NCBI RefSeq assembly: GCF_904846315.1
Contig: NZ_CAJHAF010000001.1
Span: 1,178,001-1,242,000 of the forward strand
Source of the DNA: Psychrobacter jeotgali
GTDB taxonomy: Bacteria; Pseudomonadota; Gammaproteobacteria; Pseudomonadales; Moraxellaceae
Direction: 5' to 3'
DNA length: 64,000 nucleotides
The position numbers and the translations under genes are program-made. Below, piece by piece: positions 39,202 to 48,576 of this stretch (positions within the stretch are counted from its first letter, which is position 1; every line of letters starts with the position of its first letter). The notes under the pieces are model-generated. The model worked only from the letters and a program-made list of their open reading frames with translations, did not search any database and was not told the origin of the DNA.

Positions 39202-39596
39202 AACTTTAGAATATATGACATAAAAACGTGATCATCTGCAATAAGATTGAGCACGTAACAATGATAGCGATAAATGAGCCGTTAAACTAGCATGTTTTAT
39301 TAATTATCGTTGTTAACTGTCGTAATCGACCCCATATATTAGCTATTATGCGCTCTTTTAGAGTATTATTTCTGCTACTTAACTTACATCGTTCATGCTA
39401 TTTTATAGCTAGATATGACTATTATCTTGATACCTATCTCTATCTTTAGCACTGACTATAATGGCGCTAAGCCTTGGTGCTAAACTGATAGAGACTTGCT
39501 AGCGGATCGATAAGCGTCACGTAAACACAGTTGACAATAGCAGCGGTTTTGCTAAAGTAGCGCTAATTTATATTATTTTATATTAAGGACTTATGT
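39202..39596. other. nadK / Bax-inhibitor gene divergent region
   Basis: 395 bp, no gene. It contains an inverted repeat TTTAGCAC (39445-39452) with GTGCTAAA (39477-39484) and the promoter described separately. Confidence 0.5.
39531..39558 (+). promoter_or_regulatory. Promoter of the Bax-inhibitor-1 gene
   Basis: Perfect TTGACA (39531-39536), 16-bp spacer, TAAAGT (39553-39558), the same -10 as the candidate export-operon promoter. Confidence 0.5.
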
Positions 39597-40316
39597 ATGG
39601 CCAATCCTATTGTCAGTCGCGCAGAACTTGCGGTCGGCGGTAAGCCGATGACCGTCAAGGGCGTGGTACAAAAAACCACGATGTTATTAGGTTTGTCAGC
39701 GCTCTCTGGTTTAGGCTTTTTCTTTTATGCTATTGCTGCTGGACTCTCTAGCAGCTTTATCTACATGACTGCAATCGTGAGTATGTTTGCTGGTGTAGGC
39801 TTAGCATTTTTTATGATTTTCAAGCCGCATATGGCAAAAACCCTTGCTGTTCCTTACGCGTTATTAGAAGGGCTGTTCTTGGGCGGTATCTCGATGATAT
39901 TTATGAGCATGTACCCAAGCGTGCCTTTGACCGCATTGTGTGCAACCTTTGTCACCGCAGCAGTAATGCTAGGTCTGTACCGTTCAGGTCTGGTCAAGGT
40001 TACTGATAAATTCCGCTCTATCATGATGTCAGCAGTATTTGCGATTATGATCTTGTATGTGGTGCAGTGGGGCTTTGTGTTATTTGGCTCAAGCTTACCG
40101 TTTTTATTTGACGGCGGCATGATTGCTATTGGATTTAGCTTATTTGTCATCGTTATTGCTTCATTCAGCTTGCTGCTTGACTTTGATAATATCGAGCGCG
40201 GTGTCGCTGCTGGCGTATCTGAAGACTTTGAGTGGATATTCAGTGTCGGTATCGTTGCCACTCTAGTGTGGATGTATATCGAATTCCTACGCTTGCTTAG
40301 CTACTTACAAGACTAA
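39597..40316 (+). CDS. Bax inhibitor-1/YccA-family membrane protein
   Basis: 239 residues with seven hydrophobic helices, ending in SYLQD. MTVKGVVQKTTMLLGLSALSGLGFFFYAIAAG, PYALLEGLFLGGISMIF, and FDNIERGVAAGVSEDFEWIFSVGIVATLVWMYIEFLRLLSYL match the bacterial BI-1/YccA family. Bacterial members include proteins thought to act as calcium leak channels or as modulators of membrane proteases. Shine-Dalgarno AAGGA precedes the ATG. It is a single gene with its own promoter and terminator. Confidence 0.9.
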   Translation: MANPIVSRAELAVGGKPMTVKGVVQKTTMLLGLSALSGLGFFFYAIAAGLSSSFIYMTAIVSMFAGVGLAFFMIFKPHMAKTLAVPYALLEGLFLGGISMIFMSMYPSVPLTALCATFVTAAVMLGLYRSGLVKVTDKFRSIMMSAVFAIMILYVVQWGFVLFGSSLPFLFDGGMIAIGFSLFVIVIASFSLLLDFDNIERGVAAGVSEDFEWIFSVGIVATLVWMYIEFLRLLSYLQD

Positions 40317-40374
40317 TTTGTAACACTAAGCTAAAGCCTTTTAATAAAAAGCTTTTTAATAGCTGACTCTAACT

Positions 40375-40410
40375 AAAACGCCTGCTACTTTTATAGTACA
40401 GGCGTTTTTT
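40375..40410 (+). terminator. Terminator of the Bax-inhibitor-1 gene
   Basis: AAAACGCCTG pairs with CAGGCGTTTT, extended by TAC/GTA across a bulge, then six T. Confidence 0.8.
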
Positions 40411-40490
40411 ATGGTTGTTGATAAAGAATCAGATGAAACTTTGTTATAAGCTTTAATATAGCTAAGTCACTCTAAAAGTGTTGTAACTCA

Positions 40491-40566
40491 GTGCTACTGA
40501 TATTAATTTTGCGCAGCCTCTGTCAGCGTAGACACAGCACGCCAGTAAAGTTAATATCAGTAGCAC
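40491..40566. repeat. 76-bp intergenic inverted-repeat element
   Basis: A perfect 16-bp inverted repeat (GTGCTACTGATATTAA with TTAATATCAGTAGCAC) encloses 44 bp that has its own short pairings (GCG/CGC and TGTC/GACA). It lies between a finished terminator and the ccoI stop. No T-run follows, no ORF runs through it, and I found no second copy in this window. It may be an intergenic repeat of the genome or a structured RNA. Confidence 0.6.
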
Positions 40567-40626
40567 GTGGCTAAATATGTCAGTTTTATTTGGGATTGAC
40601 TATAGTTTTACTTTAATAACATAAGT

Positions 40627-43497
40627 CTAAGCGCGTTTTAAACGCAGCGCATTTAGCACGACTATTAGTGAGCTTAGGGACATACCGATCGCCGCCAGCC
40701 AAGGCGGTACGTAACCAAAGATGGCTGGCAATAGTACGATACCATTATAGCCAAGCGCCCAGCGGAAGTTTTGTTTAATGATACGCTCAGTTTTATCAGC
40801 AATACGCTTGGCGGCTGTAATAGCTTCGATTTGCCCGTTCAAGATAATACTGTCACTCGATACCTGCGCTAAGTCGGCGGCCCCTGCAATAGATGTCGAT
40901 ACATCAGCAGCGGCTAACACCGGCGCATCGTTGATACCATCACCGACCATTAACACCACGGCATTTTGGGCTTGTAACGCTTGAATGTGCTCGACCTTGT
41001 CCGTAGGTGATAGACCATTATAAGCCGACTGCATACCCAGAGATTCCGCCATAACTAGTGCTTGTGGACTGGGGTCGCCGGTCAGCATAACGGACTCGAC
41101 ACCTAAGCCTTTGAGGCTATCTAGCATAGTTTTTGCCGTATCACGAACTTTATCATTAAAGTAAAAGCACGCCAGCGCATGCCATGATTGGGACGGTGAG
41201 CGCTGAGAGGACAATACCACCGCAGAGCTGGCACGATTGGCTTCCAAATCGATAATTAAATCGCTCTCCACAGTAGCATCGCTATTATCTATTTTGTTCA
41301 TCCTATCTAGCGCAAAGTCAACGTGACCAATACGATAGAGGACCCCATCAATCCTTGCTTCTACCCCGCCTGCCGGATAATACTCTAGATCCTGAGTGGT
41401 AGGTAGATGAAGTTGATAAGCCGCTGTTAATAGTGCATGCGCAATCGGATGTCGACTACCGACCTCTAAAGCTGCTGCTATTGATAGTAGCTCGTCTTGC
41501 TGCTCTACTTTCTGAGCAGCGTTTGTAGTTGATAATGCCGATGAGGATGAAGAAGGCAATAATTCAATATTTAGTAAATTGGGCTTACCGTAAGTCAAAG
41601 TGCCGGTTTTATCAAAGGCGACATGGGTAATCTCAGCTAGGGTCTGCAAAGTATGACCACGGGTAGTCAAAAAGCCGTAGCTTGCTAAGCGGTTGGTCGA
41701 GACCGTCAGAGCGATGGGGGTAGCTAACGACAATGCACAAGGACAAGTGGCGACCAATACCGCAACCGTTGCCCAAATCGCTTGGCTGGGATCCACAATA
41801 TACCAGCCGATAAATACCAATACTGACAATACTAAAATCCGCGCGACGAACCAGCGTGCCAACTTATCCGCTTGCTGCGCTAATTTCGGTTTTTCGCTCA
41901 TAGCCCGGTTCATAAGCCGATCAATCAAACCCATCTGGCTATCTTCTGGTAACGCCGTGACTAACATCTCAAAGGGCTGACTGTCATTTTGGGCACCGCC
42001 AATAATGTAGTCACCCTGCTGCTTAATGATTAAGTCGCCCTCACCTGTCAGCAAGCTTTGTGACACTGTAGCAGTTTCGCTTAACAAAATACCGTCGCTG
42101 ATAATTTCAGCACCAGCCTCCACCATGATAATATCGCCAACCTGCAAGCTGTGCGCGGTGACCATCTCATTGTTATCTTTAGCTGGCTGTTGAGCTAACG
42201 AAGCATTTGAAGTTGATTGTTGTTCTAAATAATGATCCTGAGCTAGTAAATGCTGACGGTTCTGTTGCCAGTCCATCGCAATGCGCTTAGTAATCGCCAG
42301 CACATTCGCCTCTATATCGCCCATAAAGTTGGGTTTGGCACTAGCTAGCGATTTTGGCACGGACAATTTATCATCAGCAATAGACAGGTCGTCAGCAGCC
42401 GCTTGATTATGCTCATTTTGTTGTATCTGTGCTAACACCTGCTCAGCGGCCTGTTTATCCTCAGCGACCTTTTGGACCAAAACCGGCTCGACCACGACCA
42501 AATCATTGGCCATAGTGGCCGCTTTTAGACGCGCATTGTGCTCAATATAGCGCCCTGCCAGTAAGAAAAAGATAAACATACTGACCGAATCAAAGTAAGT
42601 CTCCCCTTGCCCAGTCACCGTAGCATAAAGGCTGGCGAAAAAAGTGACAATCAGCGCTACACTAACGGGCACATCCATATTGACTTGACGCGCTCGAATG
42701 GCTGACCATGCCGAGGTAAAAAACGGAATGCCGGCATAAAAGAACACAGGCGTACTAACAAATAAAGACACCCAACGCAAAAAGTCACGTTGAAAAATCA
42801 GCATGTCACTATATTCACCAAAATAGATTGCAACCGCATACATCATCGCTTGCATAGCCCCTAGTGCAGCAACTCCAAGGCGTATTAGCATCTGATTATT
42901 ATGCTTGGCTAGCATGGCTTCATGAGTATCTTGCCGATACGGTTTGGCATCGTAGCCAATTTCATTGATAACCGCTAAAATACGGCTAATGGGCAGTTTG
43001 GTTTCATCCCATACAATGCGCATGCGCTGATTGGTTAGATTAACTTGGCTTCTCTCAATGCCATTGATCTCCTCTAATCGCGACTCAATCAACCAAGTAC
43101 AGGCTGCACAGCGTAAGTTATTGACCGATAATTCAGCGACTGACAAACCATCTTGGGCATAAACAAACTGCGACTTTATTTCATCATGATCATAAGCTTC
43201 AAGACGAGTCAGCTGGGTTGGTAAACTTGCGGTACGGTTAATCTCTGAGCGATCTAGATAATACTGCTCAAGTCCAGCTTCAACAATGCTTTGTGAGGCT
43301 AGCTGGCAGCCCATACAGCACATTTCACGTGCGCTACCAAGCACTTCAGTATAAAAAGGCGGCTTGGGTACCGGATCGCCACAATGGAAACAGTGATCCG
43401 CTGGTGGTAACACCAAACCTTCGGTGATAGAGTGATCCTCATAACCAGAGGAAACCGCTAATGAGGAGGAAGGATTTGGTGAAAAAGAACTGGACAT
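40627..43497 (-). CDS. ccoI: CcoI/FixI-type copper-transporting P1B ATPase
   Basis: 956 residues. N-terminal cysteine region CFHCG and CCMGC (Cys36, 39, 60, 61, 64) marks the CcoI/FixI group, followed by an HMA domain with CAAC at 130-133. Membrane helices follow, then actuator motif LLTGE (484-486), CPC in ATCPCALSLATP, phosphorylation site Asp629 in FDKTGTLT, HP in SRHPIAHAL, and MVGDGINDAPVLA. This ATPase exports copper needed to build cbb3 oxidase. An Ala/Gln/Glu-rich insert of about 105 residues (about 340-446) interrupts the start of the actuator domain. No cco genes follow in this window. The family call is firm; the symbol is by similarity. Confidence 0.92.
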   Translation of the reverse strand: MSSSFSPNPSSSLAVSSGYEDHSITEGLVLPPADHCFHCGDPVPKPPFYTEVLGSAREMCCMGCQLASQSIVEAGLEQYYLDRSEINRTASLPTQLTRLEAYDHDEIKSQFVYAQDGLSVAELSVNNLRCAACTWLIESRLEEINGIERSQVNLTNQRMRIVWDETKLPISRILAVINEIGYDAKPYRQDTHEAMLAKHNNQMLIRLGVAALGAMQAMMYAVAIYFGEYSDMLIFQRDFLRWVSLFVSTPVFFYAGIPFFTSAWSAIRARQVNMDVPVSVALIVTFFASLYATVTGQGETYFDSVSMFIFFLLAGRYIEHNARLKAATMANDLVVVEPVLVQKVAEDKQAAEQVLAQIQQNEHNQAAADDLSIADDKLSVPKSLASAKPNFMGDIEANVLAITKRIAMDWQQNRQHLLAQDHYLEQQSTSNASLAQQPAKDNNEMVTAHSLQVGDIIMVEAGAEIISDGILLSETATVSQSLLTGEGDLIIKQQGDYIIGGAQNDSQPFEMLVTALPEDSQMGLIDRLMNRAMSEKPKLAQQADKLARWFVARILVLSVLVFIGWYIVDPSQAIWATVAVLVATCPCALSLATPIALTVSTNRLASYGFLTTRGHTLQTLAEITHVAFDKTGTLTYGKPNLLNIELLPSSSSSALSTTNAAQKVEQQDELLSIAAALEVGSRHPIAHALLTAAYQLHLPTTQDLEYYPAGGVEARIDGVLYRIGHVDFALDRMNKIDNSDATVESDLIIDLEANRASSAVVLSSQRSPSQSWHALACFYFNDKVRDTAKTMLDSLKGLGVESVMLTGDPSPQALVMAESLGMQSAYNGLSPTDKVEHIQALQAQNAVVLMVGDGINDAPVLAAADVSTSIAGAADLAQVSSDSIILNGQIEAITAAKRIADKTERIIKQNFRWALGYNGIVLLPAIFGYVPPWLAAIGMSLSSLIVVLNALRLKRA

Positions 43498-43902
43498 AGT
43501 CGCTCTTATTTCCTTTAAACAGGCTAAAATAGGGAACAGGGTTTATCTGAGATTTACTTAACGGCCATAACGTTAACTTGAATGCTATCAATCAGAAATA
43601 AAGCCTAATTAAAACTGGGCTTAATCCATATAAAAAACATCATCAGCAAGTGGATAACTCGTTATCTTATATGGCCTCTATAAGCCACATTAAAAGCTAT
43701 TTTTTATTTAAAAAACTACCGAACATTTATCATCTGTTAAACCTTTACCAATAATCTTTTTCACTACCCTAGTGAAAAGCGCTACAGCCTCAATTTTATC
43801 AAGTACTAACAGATTATAAATGGTTATTATCATAATACTCCTCATAGGCTTTAGCCCTATAAATATTTAGGTCAGTGATGATAGATTGAAAATCTTGTCA
43901 AT
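43498..43902. other. ccoI / mrcB divergent region
   Basis: 405 bp, AT-rich, no gene. A 14-bp palindrome GATAACTCGTTATC lies at 43653-43666. I looked for an Fnr/Anr box (TTGAT-N4-ATCAA) that would suit ccoI and found none. Confidence 0.5.
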
Positions 43903-46428
43903 TTGCGTCATTATGAAGCAGTTTTTCTATCCCAAAACGGTGCGTTATCAGTGCAAAAATCCCATTCTACTCTATCACAGTCGTCTAAGCCTGCTGTAAA
44001 TACGCTACCCTCGCAGCAGCGCGGCTTGGTATTTAGCAGTATTTTATTGATCATCATTATTGTTGGCATGGTGTTGCTAGCATTATATCTGGTCAAACTT
44101 GATCGTACCATTACGCACAAGTTTGAGGGCAAGCGCTGGGATCTGCCAGCAAAGGTGTATTCTCAGCCCCTTGAGCTTTATCAAGGTGCGAATGTAGATA
44201 AAGCCTCGATTGATACCTGGCTTGACTTACTCAATTATCGCAGTAATAAAGCCTACGAGCAGACAGGTAGTTTTCATAAGTCAGGTAATGATTATTTCAT
44301 CCATACCCGCGGCTTTACTTATAGCGCTAATGACGTTGATAAAGAACAAGTCATCAAAATGACCCTCTCTGGCAATAAAATTGAATCCATTCAAAGTACT
44401 GAGCAGAATAAAACCGGCATCATTCGCTTAGAGCCTGTAAGTATCGGTGGTATTTATCCGGATAGCAATGAAGATCGTTTAGTGGTGTCCTTAGATCAGG
44501 TACCACAGCCCCTTATTGATGCTCTGATTGCTACTGAAGATCGCAGTTTTTATGAGCATAAAGGAGTCTCTGTACGTGGTATTGCGCGCGCTGTGCTCAA
44601 CAACTTCTCGGGACGTTCCATGCAGGGCGGTTCAACCATTACCCAGCAGCTGATTAAGAACTTTTATCTTAATTCTGATCGCACCTTAAAACGTAAAGCC
44701 AATGAAGCGATAATGGCGGTGTTGCTAGAGCTGCATTATAGTAAAGACGAGATTTTGCAAACTTACCTCAATGAGATTTATTTAGGTCAAAATGGCAACC
44801 GTTCAATCAATGGCTTTGGACTAGCATCGCAGTTTTATTTCAACCAGCCATTGAATGAACTGCGTTTAGATCAACAAGCTTTATTGGTAGGGATGGCAAA
44901 AGGTCCTAGCGTTTATAATCCACGCCGACATCCTAACGACTCTAAAGCGCGCCGTGATACGGTACTCAACAACATGCTCACTGTTGGTATGATTAGCCAA
45001 GAAGATTATGATAAAGCTATTGAGCAGCCTTTAGGGGTGGTTGAAAAACCTATCGAAGGTAAAAGCCGCTTCCCTGATTTTTTAGATATCGTCAAACGTG
45101 AATTAAATGAAGTCTATTATTCTGATGATCTTAAAAATGAAGGTCTTATTATTATTAGTACCCTTAATCCAATCACCCAGTTAGCCGCTGATAAAGCGGT
45201 AGATAAAAAACTGGGCGAGCTGCGCCGTGGGAGCAGTAAAACTAAAGACCTACAGGGCGCACTGGTTAGCGCCAACCCTGAGACCGGCGAGCTGGTGGCA
45301 GTAGTCGGTAGTGGTAGCGAATTTACTGGCTTTAACCGAGCGGTTGACGCTAAACGTCAAGTAGGCTCACTTCTCAAGCCAGTCATTTATATGACCGCAT
45401 TAGAAAGCGGTCGTTATAATCTAGCAAGCCCAGTGGACGATTCACCGGTAACGGTTAATTTGAGTGATGGTACCAAATGGACTCCCAAGAATTATGATGG
45501 ACGTGATCACGGTTATGTCCCTCTTACTACTGCACTGGCCAAATCTTATAACCAAAGCACCGTACGCTTGGGGATGGAATTTGGCGTAAGTACTTTTACT
45601 CGCCAGCTCAGACGTTTAGGTGTGGAGAAAAAAATCCCTACTTATCCCTCCGTACTTTTAGGGTCAGTAAACTTAAGCCCTATGGACATGCTGGGTGTCT
45701 ATCAAGTCTTTGCCACTGGCGGCTTTCGCACTCCCATTCACAGTATTCGTACTGTTATCGATGATAAGGGCCGTATCTTACAGCGTACAGGACTGAGTAC
45801 CCAGCGTAGCATTCCTCCTGATGTCAACTATTTGACCAATTATGCTCTGCAGCAAGTAGTCAAAAATGGTACTGCACGCCGAGTACAGTCGCTAGGTAGT
45901 GAGCTTAATCTGGCGGGTAAAACCGGTACCACTAATAACTACCGTGATGCATGGTTTGCAGGCTATAGCGGCAATTATGTTAGCGTAGTATGGGTTGGCC
46001 GTGATGATAATAAGCCTATAGGGCTTAGCGGTGGTACTGGCGCATTACCAGTATGGGTTGACTATATGAAGCGCCTAAAGCTTACACCTGTTGCTATGCC
46101 TGAACCAGAAGGTATTGAATGGTTATGGCTTGAGAACAACTCCGGCAAGCTCTCCAATGAGCGCTGTGCCAACGCTCGCTATTTACCAGTATTATCAGCT
46201 CATTTACCAGAAGAAGCCAGTGACTGTGCCCTACAGCTGTATCAACAAGAACGTGCTCGTGAGCAGATTCAATGGCAGAATGAGCAAGGCTCAATAAACC
46301 AGCAACGTCAGCAAGAAGGGTTAGAAAACTTAGACGATCAGGCTAATGATGGCGGTGACCAACAAGACGATGATAACGCCCAGCCACAAGCAGATACTTG
46401 GTACGATCGCGCACTCGAATGGTTTTAG
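43903..46428 (+). CDS. mrcB: Penicillin-binding protein 1B (bifunctional transglycosylase/transpeptidase)
   Basis: 841 residues. One N-terminal membrane helix (about 42-64) is followed by the UB2H-like region (WDLPAKVYSQPLELYQGA), the GT51 glycosyltransferase (ATEDRSFYEHKGVSVRGIAR, GGSTITQQLIKNFYL) and the transpeptidase: Ser489 in GSLLKP, SYNQS and KTGTTNNYRDAWFAG. It polymerises and crosslinks peptidoglycan. The tail is rich in Gln, Asp and Asn. The first possible start is TTG 43903 (an in-frame stop lies at 43882); GTG 43950 is also possible, and neither has a good Shine-Dalgarno. A TPR lipoprotein gene follows. Confidence 0.96.
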   Translation: MRHYEAVFLSQNGALSVQKSHSTLSQSSKPAVNTLPSQQRGLVFSSILLIIIIVGMVLLALYLVKLDRTITHKFEGKRWDLPAKVYSQPLELYQGANVDKASIDTWLDLLNYRSNKAYEQTGSFHKSGNDYFIHTRGFTYSANDVDKEQVIKMTLSGNKIESIQSTEQNKTGIIRLEPVSIGGIYPDSNEDRLVVSLDQVPQPLIDALIATEDRSFYEHKGVSVRGIARAVLNNFSGRSMQGGSTITQQLIKNFYLNSDRTLKRKANEAIMAVLLELHYSKDEILQTYLNEIYLGQNGNRSINGFGLASQFYFNQPLNELRLDQQALLVGMAKGPSVYNPRRHPNDSKARRDTVLNNMLTVGMISQEDYDKAIEQPLGVVEKPIEGKSRFPDFLDIVKRELNEVYYSDDLKNEGLIIISTLNPITQLAADKAVDKKLGELRRGSSKTKDLQGALVSANPETGELVAVVGSGSEFTGFNRAVDAKRQVGSLLKPVIYMTALESGRYNLASPVDDSPVTVNLSDGTKWTPKNYDGRDHGYVPLTTALAKSYNQSTVRLGMEFGVSTFTRQLRRLGVEKKIPTYPSVLLGSVNLSPMDMLGVYQVFATGGFRTPIHSIRTVIDDKGRILQRTGLSTQRSIPPDVNYLTNYALQQVVKNGTARRVQSLGSELNLAGKTGTTNNYRDAWFAGYSGNYVSVVWVGRDDNKPIGLSGGTGALPVWVDYMKRLKLTPVAMPEPEGIEWLWLENNSGKLSNERCANARYLPVLSAHLPEEASDCALQLYQQERAREQIQWQNEQGSINQQRQQEGLENLDDQANDGGDQQDDDNAQPQADTWYDRALEWF

Positions 46429-46536
46429 TTTAATTCAGATTAAGGCGCTATTTATTAATGCTTTAGCCAGTTATTAACGGTCTATAAGTAGCGCTACTAT
46501 CTTAGTAGTCATAACATTATAAAGAAGGGGTTTGAC

Positions 46537-47355
46537 ATGGCAGTATCAGTTTGGCATCGCCAATTAATAGCTATTACAAGACTTCAATCAATGGCACTTA
46601 AACCGACAGTACTATTAAGTATTTTTGGCGCTTTAACTTTGACAGCTTGCCAAACTGTACCGATGTCACCATCCAGTCCTGCTGGCGCAGTTACTAGCCC
46701 TTCAAGCGCCACAACCGGACCTACTGATAGTCGATTTGATGATAGTAGCATGGCCGATAGCGCTGATAGTGTTGATGACGATAGCTCTTCAATTGAAGTC
46801 TACACTCCTCCCGTACAATCCCCTAGAGCGAGCTATCCAGCAGCTACGAACACCCCGTCGACAATTCCGGAAAATGTTTATCCTTACTCTTCAAGCCCCC
46901 AAACTTCCTCTGCTCCCGTCATTGTTACGCCAGCACGTGAGGACACCTTACCCTCTCCCTCTATACCCTCGCGTAATGAGCTGTTAGAACGTGCTCGTCA
47001 AAACTCGCAACAGCAACGCCGTCAGTCTACAACTGACCAAAGCGAATTGCCGGCATTTCGCAGTTTAATGCAAACCGGTACTAGCCAGCTCAAAGCTGGC
47101 AATCTGACCGCCGCTGAAAATAGTTTTACTCGTGCACAACGCTTGGCACCGCGCTCATCAGCAGTTTACTTTTATTTGGCTCAAGTGGCATTAAAAAAGA
47201 ACCAACCTCGTAAAGCTGAAGCTATGGCAAGGCGTGGTCTCAATGTTGCAGAGGACGATAGCCGCCGCCGAGCCTTATGGCAGATTATTCTACGCTCAGG
47301 ACAGCTACAGAATAATACCCGAGTGATTCGTGAAGCCCAGCAAGCACTTAGGTAA
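46537..47355 (+). CDS. TPR lipoprotein, candidate LpoP-type activator of PBP1B
   Basis: 272 residues. Lipobox LTAC with Cys38 after a hydrophobic stretch predicts an outer-membrane lipoprotein; an in-frame ATG at 46591 would give a shorter signal. A Ser/Pro/Thr-rich linker runs to about 165. The C-terminal 100 residues hold TPR-like helices (SLMQTGTSQLKAGNLTAAENSFTRAQRLAPRSSAVYFYLAQVALKK). In Pseudomonas, LpoP is a TPR lipoprotein that activates PBP1B and is encoded beside its gene. The same neighbour and the same architecture appear here, 108 bp downstream. A good ribosome binding site (AAGGGG) lies before ATG 46537. The functional assignment is inference. Confidence 0.75.
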   Translation: MAVSVWHRQLIAITRLQSMALKPTVLLSIFGALTLTACQTVPMSPSSPAGAVTSPSSATTGPTDSRFDDSSMADSADSVDDDSSSIEVYTPPVQSPRASYPAATNTPSTIPENVYPYSSSPQTSSAPVIVTPAREDTLPSPSIPSRNELLERARQNSQQQRRQSTTDQSELPAFRSLMQTGTSQLKAGNLTAAENSFTRAQRLAPRSSAVYFYLAQVALKKNQPRKAEAMARRGLNVAEDDSRRRALWQIILRSGQLQNNTRVIREAQQALR

Positions 47356-47447
47356 CGTCAGTAGCTGAACTACGACTATTACTACTTTTATTATATTATT
47401 TCGTAAACTCATTTTTAAACCACTTCATTTTTAGATAAGGTTATTTT

Positions 47448-48374
47448 ATGGCATGGCAACAACTCCACCTGCAATGTGAAAAAAAAGACGTCGATTTAGC
47501 AGAAGCGCTATTATTAGAAGCAGGCGCTTTATCTATCGTCCTAGAGGATGCAGGCGATCAACCGTTATTTGAGCCTCTACCCGGAGAGTCACCATTATGG
47601 GATGAAGTGGTACTCACAGGAATTTTTGATGCCACAACAGAGACAGGCAGCCGTCAGGCAGTAGAAAGTCTAAGCCATGAGATTGCAGCTCAAGTACAAG
47701 CTAGTCGTATTTGGCTAAGTGCCCTTGAGGATAAGGATTGGGAGCGAGAATGGATGAGTCATTATCATCCTATAGAATGTGCTAATAACTTATGGATTGT
47801 GCCTGAATGGTTATCTCCACCTGACCCTGATGCAGTTAATATTATTATGGATCCAGGTTTGGCTTTTGGTACCGGTTACCATGCTACTACGCGCTTATGC
47901 TTAGACTGGCTAACCGAACAGGACTTAACCGATAAAGTGGTCATTGATTATGGTTGCGGTTCGGGTATTTTAGGTATCGCCGCCCTGCTGTTAGGTGCGC
48001 GTCAAGTCTACGCCGTAGATATCGATCCCCAAGCCGTTCTTGCTACCAATCAAAACGCAGCACGTAACAAGGTTGATGGTCAACTTAAGGCCTTTTTACC
48101 CGATGAATTCCAAGATTTTTGTCAGCAGAACGATGTTTTACCAGTTGAGGTTATTGTCGCTAATATTTTAGCCAGACCACTAATCAGTTTAGCACCCTAT
48201 TTCGCTACTTTAATAGCACCACAGGGCCGTATAGTTTTAGCAGGACTGATAGAAGCACAAACCGAGCAAGTTAGCGCTGCCTATGAACCCTATTTCAAGC
48301 TCGATCCTAAACATGCTTTTAGTGCTCAAGAAGATCAGCATTGGCAACGTTTGTCAGGTATATTTACACAGTAG
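47448..48374 (+). CDS. prmA: Ribosomal protein L11 methyltransferase
   Basis: Trimethylates L11 using SAM. 308 residues. WEREWMSHYHPI precedes the methyltransferase fold; GLAFGTGYHATTRLCLDWL and VIDYGCGSGILGIAALLLGA are motif regions, and VEVIVANILARPLISLAP carries the NIL motif. AAGG precedes the ATG. It heads the block prmA, DUF3426 gene, fis, purH. In Pseudomonas dusB lies between DUF3426 and fis; it is absent here. Confidence 0.96.
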   Translation: MAWQQLHLQCEKKDVDLAEALLLEAGALSIVLEDAGDQPLFEPLPGESPLWDEVVLTGIFDATTETGSRQAVESLSHEIAAQVQASRIWLSALEDKDWEREWMSHYHPIECANNLWIVPEWLSPPDPDAVNIIMDPGLAFGTGYHATTRLCLDWLTEQDLTDKVVIDYGCGSGILGIAALLLGARQVYAVDIDPQAVLATNQNAARNKVDGQLKAFLPDEFQDFCQQNDVLPVEVIVANILARPLISLAPYFATLIAPQGRIVLAGLIEAQTEQVSAAYEPYFKLDPKHAFSAQEDQHWQRLSGIFTQ

Positions 48375-48400
48375 CAACATTAAATTACATATGTTATAAT

Positions 48401-48444
48401 AAGGAGTTAGCTTTGGTTTACATAATTGATGCTGCTCCTTTTTT
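48401..48444 (+). terminator. Terminator of prmA
   Basis: AAGGAG pairs with CTCCTT, extended by AGC/GCT across an internal loop, followed by six T. Confidence 0.55.
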
Positions 48445-48576
48445 ATGTGAGTTAGTTCATCATTAATCCATCTCAAAACCTACCGCTTCGATAATTGATA
48501 GCCAATATCAAAATATATGGGACAGTGGTAAGTGGGTATGCGACCTAGCAGGTCGTAACTTTTTGGACTTGACGAT

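Noticed and set aside
43498..43902. Fnr/Anr box upstream of ccoI
   Set aside because: No TTGAT-N4-ATCAA or near match found by eye.
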